A stretch of 64,000 nucleotides of DNA from Dorea_A sp016295505 (lineage in GTDB: Bacteria; Bacillota; Clostridia; Lachnospirales; Lachnospiraceae). The notes beneath the pieces are model-generated. The model had not been told where the DNA came from, did no database searches, and was given only the letters and a program-made list of their open reading frames with translations. A program made the translations under genes and the position numbers. Shown here piece after piece: positions 61,936-64,000 of this stretch. The first letter of the stretch is position 1, and every line of letters starts with the position of its first letter. The stretch spans positions 186,001 through 250,000 of the forward strand of contig NZ_JBDOHS010000002.1 in assembly GCF_039832105.1 (NCBI RefSeq). The letters run 5' to 3'.

Positions 61936-61955
61936 ATTTTCACCTCTCAAATTTG

Positions 61956-61987
61956 TTTTAGACTAACGTTCGTACTATAGTCTAAAA
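61956..61987. promoter_or_regulatory. palindromic operator over hypE promoter
   Basis: TTTTAGACTA (61956-61965), 12 bases, TAGTCTAAAA (61978-61987): inverted repeat overlapping the -10 box and start of the hypE transcript. Its shape and position suit a TetR-type repressor. Confidence 0.65.
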
Positions 61988-62013
61988 ATACCAAAATCAC
62001 GCACAGTTGTCAA
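61985..62013 (-). promoter_or_regulatory. hypED promoter
   Basis: On the minus strand TTGACA (62013-62008), a 17-base spacer and TATTTT (61990-61985), immediately upstream of and touching the palindrome. Confidence 0.65.
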
Positions 62014-62061
62014 GTATTTAACAACCATCATTTCCACTCCGATACATTTTCTCTGTTTTTA

Positions 62062-63006
62062 CTAAAAATCCGTGTACATTTCCGGCAAATCAAACAATGA
62101 AATCTGATTATCTCTGCTGGATTCCAGATCCTGATCTGTAATCACCTCATCACCTCTCAGATGTCCACTCAGAATCGGAGATTCCGGATCATGCTGATCG
62201 AATTTCTTTTTTGCACTCTCAAGGCTTCCGGTCGCATAACAATACCTGCATCCGTGTGTACAGGTATCATACATTCCGATATCAATGCTTTCTGCGCATC
62301 CGCATTCTCTGCGTTGTCCGGAATCCTTCTTAAGATCCAACTTATATCCAATCAGACTGCGGATTCTGTCCTTGTCAATACAGGCACCGTGACAGATACC
62401 GTACCTGCTCAAATCGATTTTTTCTGCACATGTATATAACGGAAGGTGATGTTTTTTTGCAATCTTTGACAACCCTTTTGCAAGTTCTTCCATGTCTTCT
62501 CTTTCCGGTTCCAGGAAACAACTTCCTTTATATGAATCATAAAAACTGAATATGCACCTTGTCGTCGCCTCATGAAGCCATTCACACATCATCTCAAACT
62601 TCTCAAGGTGATAGGAAATCGTATATTTTTCTGTCAGAAGAATGGGATCAAATCTCCAGTCCATTCTTTCTTTTCCCAGCATCTCACTGACAAGAAGAAA
62701 CGTTGCCATAGATTCCGCCATGGAAGGAAGGTTTGTCTCCATCTCTTCTTCGTAATCTGTAATTGTCATCTGAAAATAGTACTGATATCCCATATCATCT
62801 ATCTCTTTTAAAAACGGCAGCATCGGTTCCGGATTTTTTGTCCAGAATGCAATACAGTCCACCGTATCCGGCGACAGCACAATTCTTTTTACTTTTTTTC
62901 GATTGTACGGATTGGGCACCATAACCTCCCCGGCTCTGAGCCGGTTCACAAACCATTCCGGATAGATAGCCGGGATATCCGTTCTCCTGCTTGCACTTAT
63001 AATCAT
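62062..63006 (-). CDS. DUF1848 protein with C-terminal CxxxCxxC
   Basis: A 314-residue protein beginning MIISASRRTDIPAIYPEWFV and containing VDCIAFWTKNPEPMLPFL and YFQMTITDYE, features of DUF1848. These resemble the barrel of spore-photoproduct-lyase-like radical SAM proteins. A Cys cluster lies near the end: RRECGCAES and, from residue 249, CTHGCRYCYATG, a C-x3-C-x2-C pattern. Radical SAM enzymes normally have it near the start, so this may be a permuted or degenerate relative. It is followed by an HD protein gene at 15 bp. Function unknown. Confidence 0.75.
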   Translation of the reverse strand: MIISASRRTDIPAIYPEWFVNRLRAGEVMVPNPYNRKKVKRIVLSPDTVDCIAFWTKNPEPMLPFLKEIDDMGYQYYFQMTITDYEEEMETNLPSMAESMATFLLVSEMLGKERMDWRFDPILLTEKYTISYHLEKFEMMCEWLHEATTRCIFSFYDSYKGSCFLEPEREDMEELAKGLSKIAKKHHLPLYTCAEKIDLSRYGICHGACIDKDRIRSLIGYKLDLKKDSGQRRECGCAESIDIGMYDTCTHGCRYCYATGSLESAKKKFDQHDPESPILSGHLRGDEVITDQDLESSRDNQISLFDLPEMYTDF

Positions 63007-63021
63007 ATTCGCACTCCTGAC

Positions 63022-63558
63022 TTATCCGAAGTTCTTACGTACCAGACGGCAATACTCTTCGTACGCCTCCACACCGGCAAAAGCCTCTTTCAAAGATTCC
63101 TGCATTCCTTTATAATACCATCCGATTATCTCTTTATTTTTCATACGAAAGCGATTCCACAGTTCTTCTCCAACCACCGGATAATCTCGATTAATATCTC
63201 TCATATTGGACAGTTTATCTGCCAGAGCGACCATCTGTACTTCCCTGGGAGCAGTTCGGATATGCGTAATTGTTGCGGACTTCCGTTCCATCCACGTCCT
63301 GGACTTATCCTCACTCTCCTGTACAACAATATCCGCTACCCGTTCTGAAAATTCCCTTGCCAGAAGTTCCTTCGTAATTCCTTCACAGTCTTCTATCGTA
63401 TCATGCAGTACTGCCGCACTGATGACCTCTTCATCTCTTGTCATTGTCGATACGATATCCCCGACTTCTATCGGATGTACGATATACGGCCGTTTGGTTC
63501 CTTTCCTTACCTGTCCCTCGTGTGCTTTTGTGGCAAATTCAATCGCTTTGTTGATCAT
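63022..63558 (-). CDS. HD-domain (p)ppGpp hydrolase-like protein
   Basis: A 178-residue single-domain HD phosphohydrolase of the MESH1/small-alarmone-hydrolase type. AHEGQVRKGTKRPYIVHPIEV, LHDTIEDCEG (HD pair) and ALADKLSNMRDI (metal Asp) are all conserved. No synthetase, TGS or ACT domain is present. It probably hydrolyses ppGpp or a related nucleotide, but other substrates are possible. It starts 14 bp downstream of the RND gene and is followed by the DUF1848 gene. Confidence 0.82.
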   Translation of the reverse strand: MINKAIEFATKAHEGQVRKGTKRPYIVHPIEVGDIVSTMTRDEEVISAAVLHDTIEDCEGITKELLAREFSERVADIVVQESEDKSRTWMERKSATITHIRTAPREVQMVALADKLSNMRDINRDYPVVGEELWNRFRMKNKEIIGWYYKGMQESLKEAFAGVEAYEEYCRLVRKNFG

Positions 63559-63572
63559 GATGGTACCTCTCC

Positions 63573-64000
63573 TTATTCTTCTATCTCCTCACGCAACCTT
63601 GCTTTTTCTTTTTTATGGAACATATCATATATACATGGTACTACGATCAGCGTAAGCACTGTTCCATAGATCAACCCTCCGATCGTAACAACAGCCATCG
63701 GCTGCACCATATCTGCCCCCATTCCAAAGCCTGCAGACATAGTAGACAGACCAAGGATTGTTGTCAGAGCAGTCATGACAATCGGACGCAGTCTTGCTTT
63801 TCCCGCTTCTTCCAGTGCTTCTCTTCTCTCCAGCCCCTGTTCCTGAAGCTGATTTGTATAATCAATAAAAACAATCCCATTATTTACGATGATACCGGAC
63901 AACATTACGAATCCGATCATCGCAATGACACTGACGGACATTCCGGACAGCCACAGTGCCAGAAGTCCTCCCGTAAACGCAAGTGGTACTGTAAACATAA
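63573..64000 (-). CDS. RND efflux transporter, C-terminal end only
   Basis: The C-terminal ~142 residues of an AcrB/HAE-type RND pump, continuing beyond the window edge. Visible helices are VSVIAMIGFVMLSGIIVNNG, then IDYTNQLQEQGLERREAL and MTALTTILGLSTMSAGFGMG, with the RND motif GKARLRPIVMTALTTILG and a VTIGGLIYGTVLTLIVVP final segment. The 5' part, substrate and partner subunits are outside the window. Confidence 0.9.
   Translation of the reverse strand, partial: MFTVPLAFTGGLLALWLSGMSVSVIAMIGFVMLSGIIVNNGIVFIDYTNQLQEQGLERREALEEAGKARLRPIVMTALTTILGLSTMSAGFGMGADMVQPMAVVTIGGLIYGTVLTLIVVPCIYDMFHKKEKARLREEIEE

Noticed and set aside
1..64000. tRNA, rRNA, phage or insertion-sequence genes
   Set aside because: No transposase, integrase, cloverleaf with CCA/TTCGAAT arm, or rRNA core sequence was recognised on reading both strands; small RNAs cannot be excluded by eye.

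Overview
The window reads as chromosome of an anaerobic, low-GC Firmicute of the gut Lachnospiraceae type (Dorea/Mediterraneibacter/Blautia-like; genus not resolvable by eye). Grounds are strong AGGAGG ribosome sites, pyruvate:ferredoxin oxidoreductase, a K+-dependent membrane pyrophosphatase, the AspRS2/GatCAB indirect aminoacylation route under a T-box, a CIRCE element, a glycyl-radical hydroxyproline dehydratase, and families typical of this group (DUF4358, DUF5721, DHHW, DUF1848). Most genes lie on the minus strand. I see no rRNA, tRNA, CRISPR array, phage or insertion sequence; four decayed genes or gene remnants are present.

Layout. 1-5.3 kb: 3'-truncated CitMHS/NhaD-like carrier, an off-locus ClpX paralogue, LigA and RluF. 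5.3-9.2 kb: a surface O-acylation cassette (SGNH, DUF4358, MBOAT, DHHW). 9.3-12.1 kb: DUF5721 protein, then htpG with a perfect CIRCE. 12.1-16.1 kb: MacB/FtsX-type ABC exporter with a large coiled coil. 16.3-22.8 kb: a PurF homologue without its Cys nucleophile, then T-box-aspS-gatC-gatA-gatB. 22.8-32.6 kb: a ten-gene co-directional cluster, the most unusual part of the window. It combines two TVP38 membrane proteins, a DUF2064-glycosyltransferase fusion, an APH/choline-kinase-like protein, an exported rhodanese, a YnjBCD-like ABC importer and a divergent nucleoside hydrolase. 33-36.7 kb: galK-galT with a divergent AraC regulator. 36.8-46.6 kb: orphan ECF S component, alanine symporter with a decayed ornithine-cyclodeaminase-family neighbour, a repeat coiled-coil protein, an NSS transporter, nifJ and a broken NSS transporter. 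46.7-51 kb: two COG0523 GTPases (one with a His/Cys-rich metal-binding segment) and hppA. 51.1-55.7 kb: ecfA1-ecfA2-ecfT-truA, a cyclophilin and a C39-peptidase-like protein. 55.9-62 kb: hydroxyproline utilisation (hypE-hypD, acyP, tetR, gntR, proC). 62-64 kb: DUF1848 protein, HD-type alarmone-hydrolase-like protein and the end of an RND pump.

How the genes work together. HypE activates HypD, which makes pyrroline-5-carboxylate from trans-4-hydroxyproline, and ProC reduces it to proline. Two regulators (FadR-type GntR and TetR) sit beside two different palindromic sites. AspRS2 plus GatCAB make Asn-tRNA(Asn), and the T-box carries AAC triplets at the expected specifier position. The EcfAAT module can energise the solitary S component encoded 15 kb away. 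The 22.8-32.6 kb cluster shares its gene set with the E. coli ydjXYZ-ynjABCDE region, whose function is not established, and adds kinase, nucleotidyltransferase-like, glycosyltransferase and nucleoside-hydrolase activities. It is my candidate for an undescribed salvage or modification pathway.
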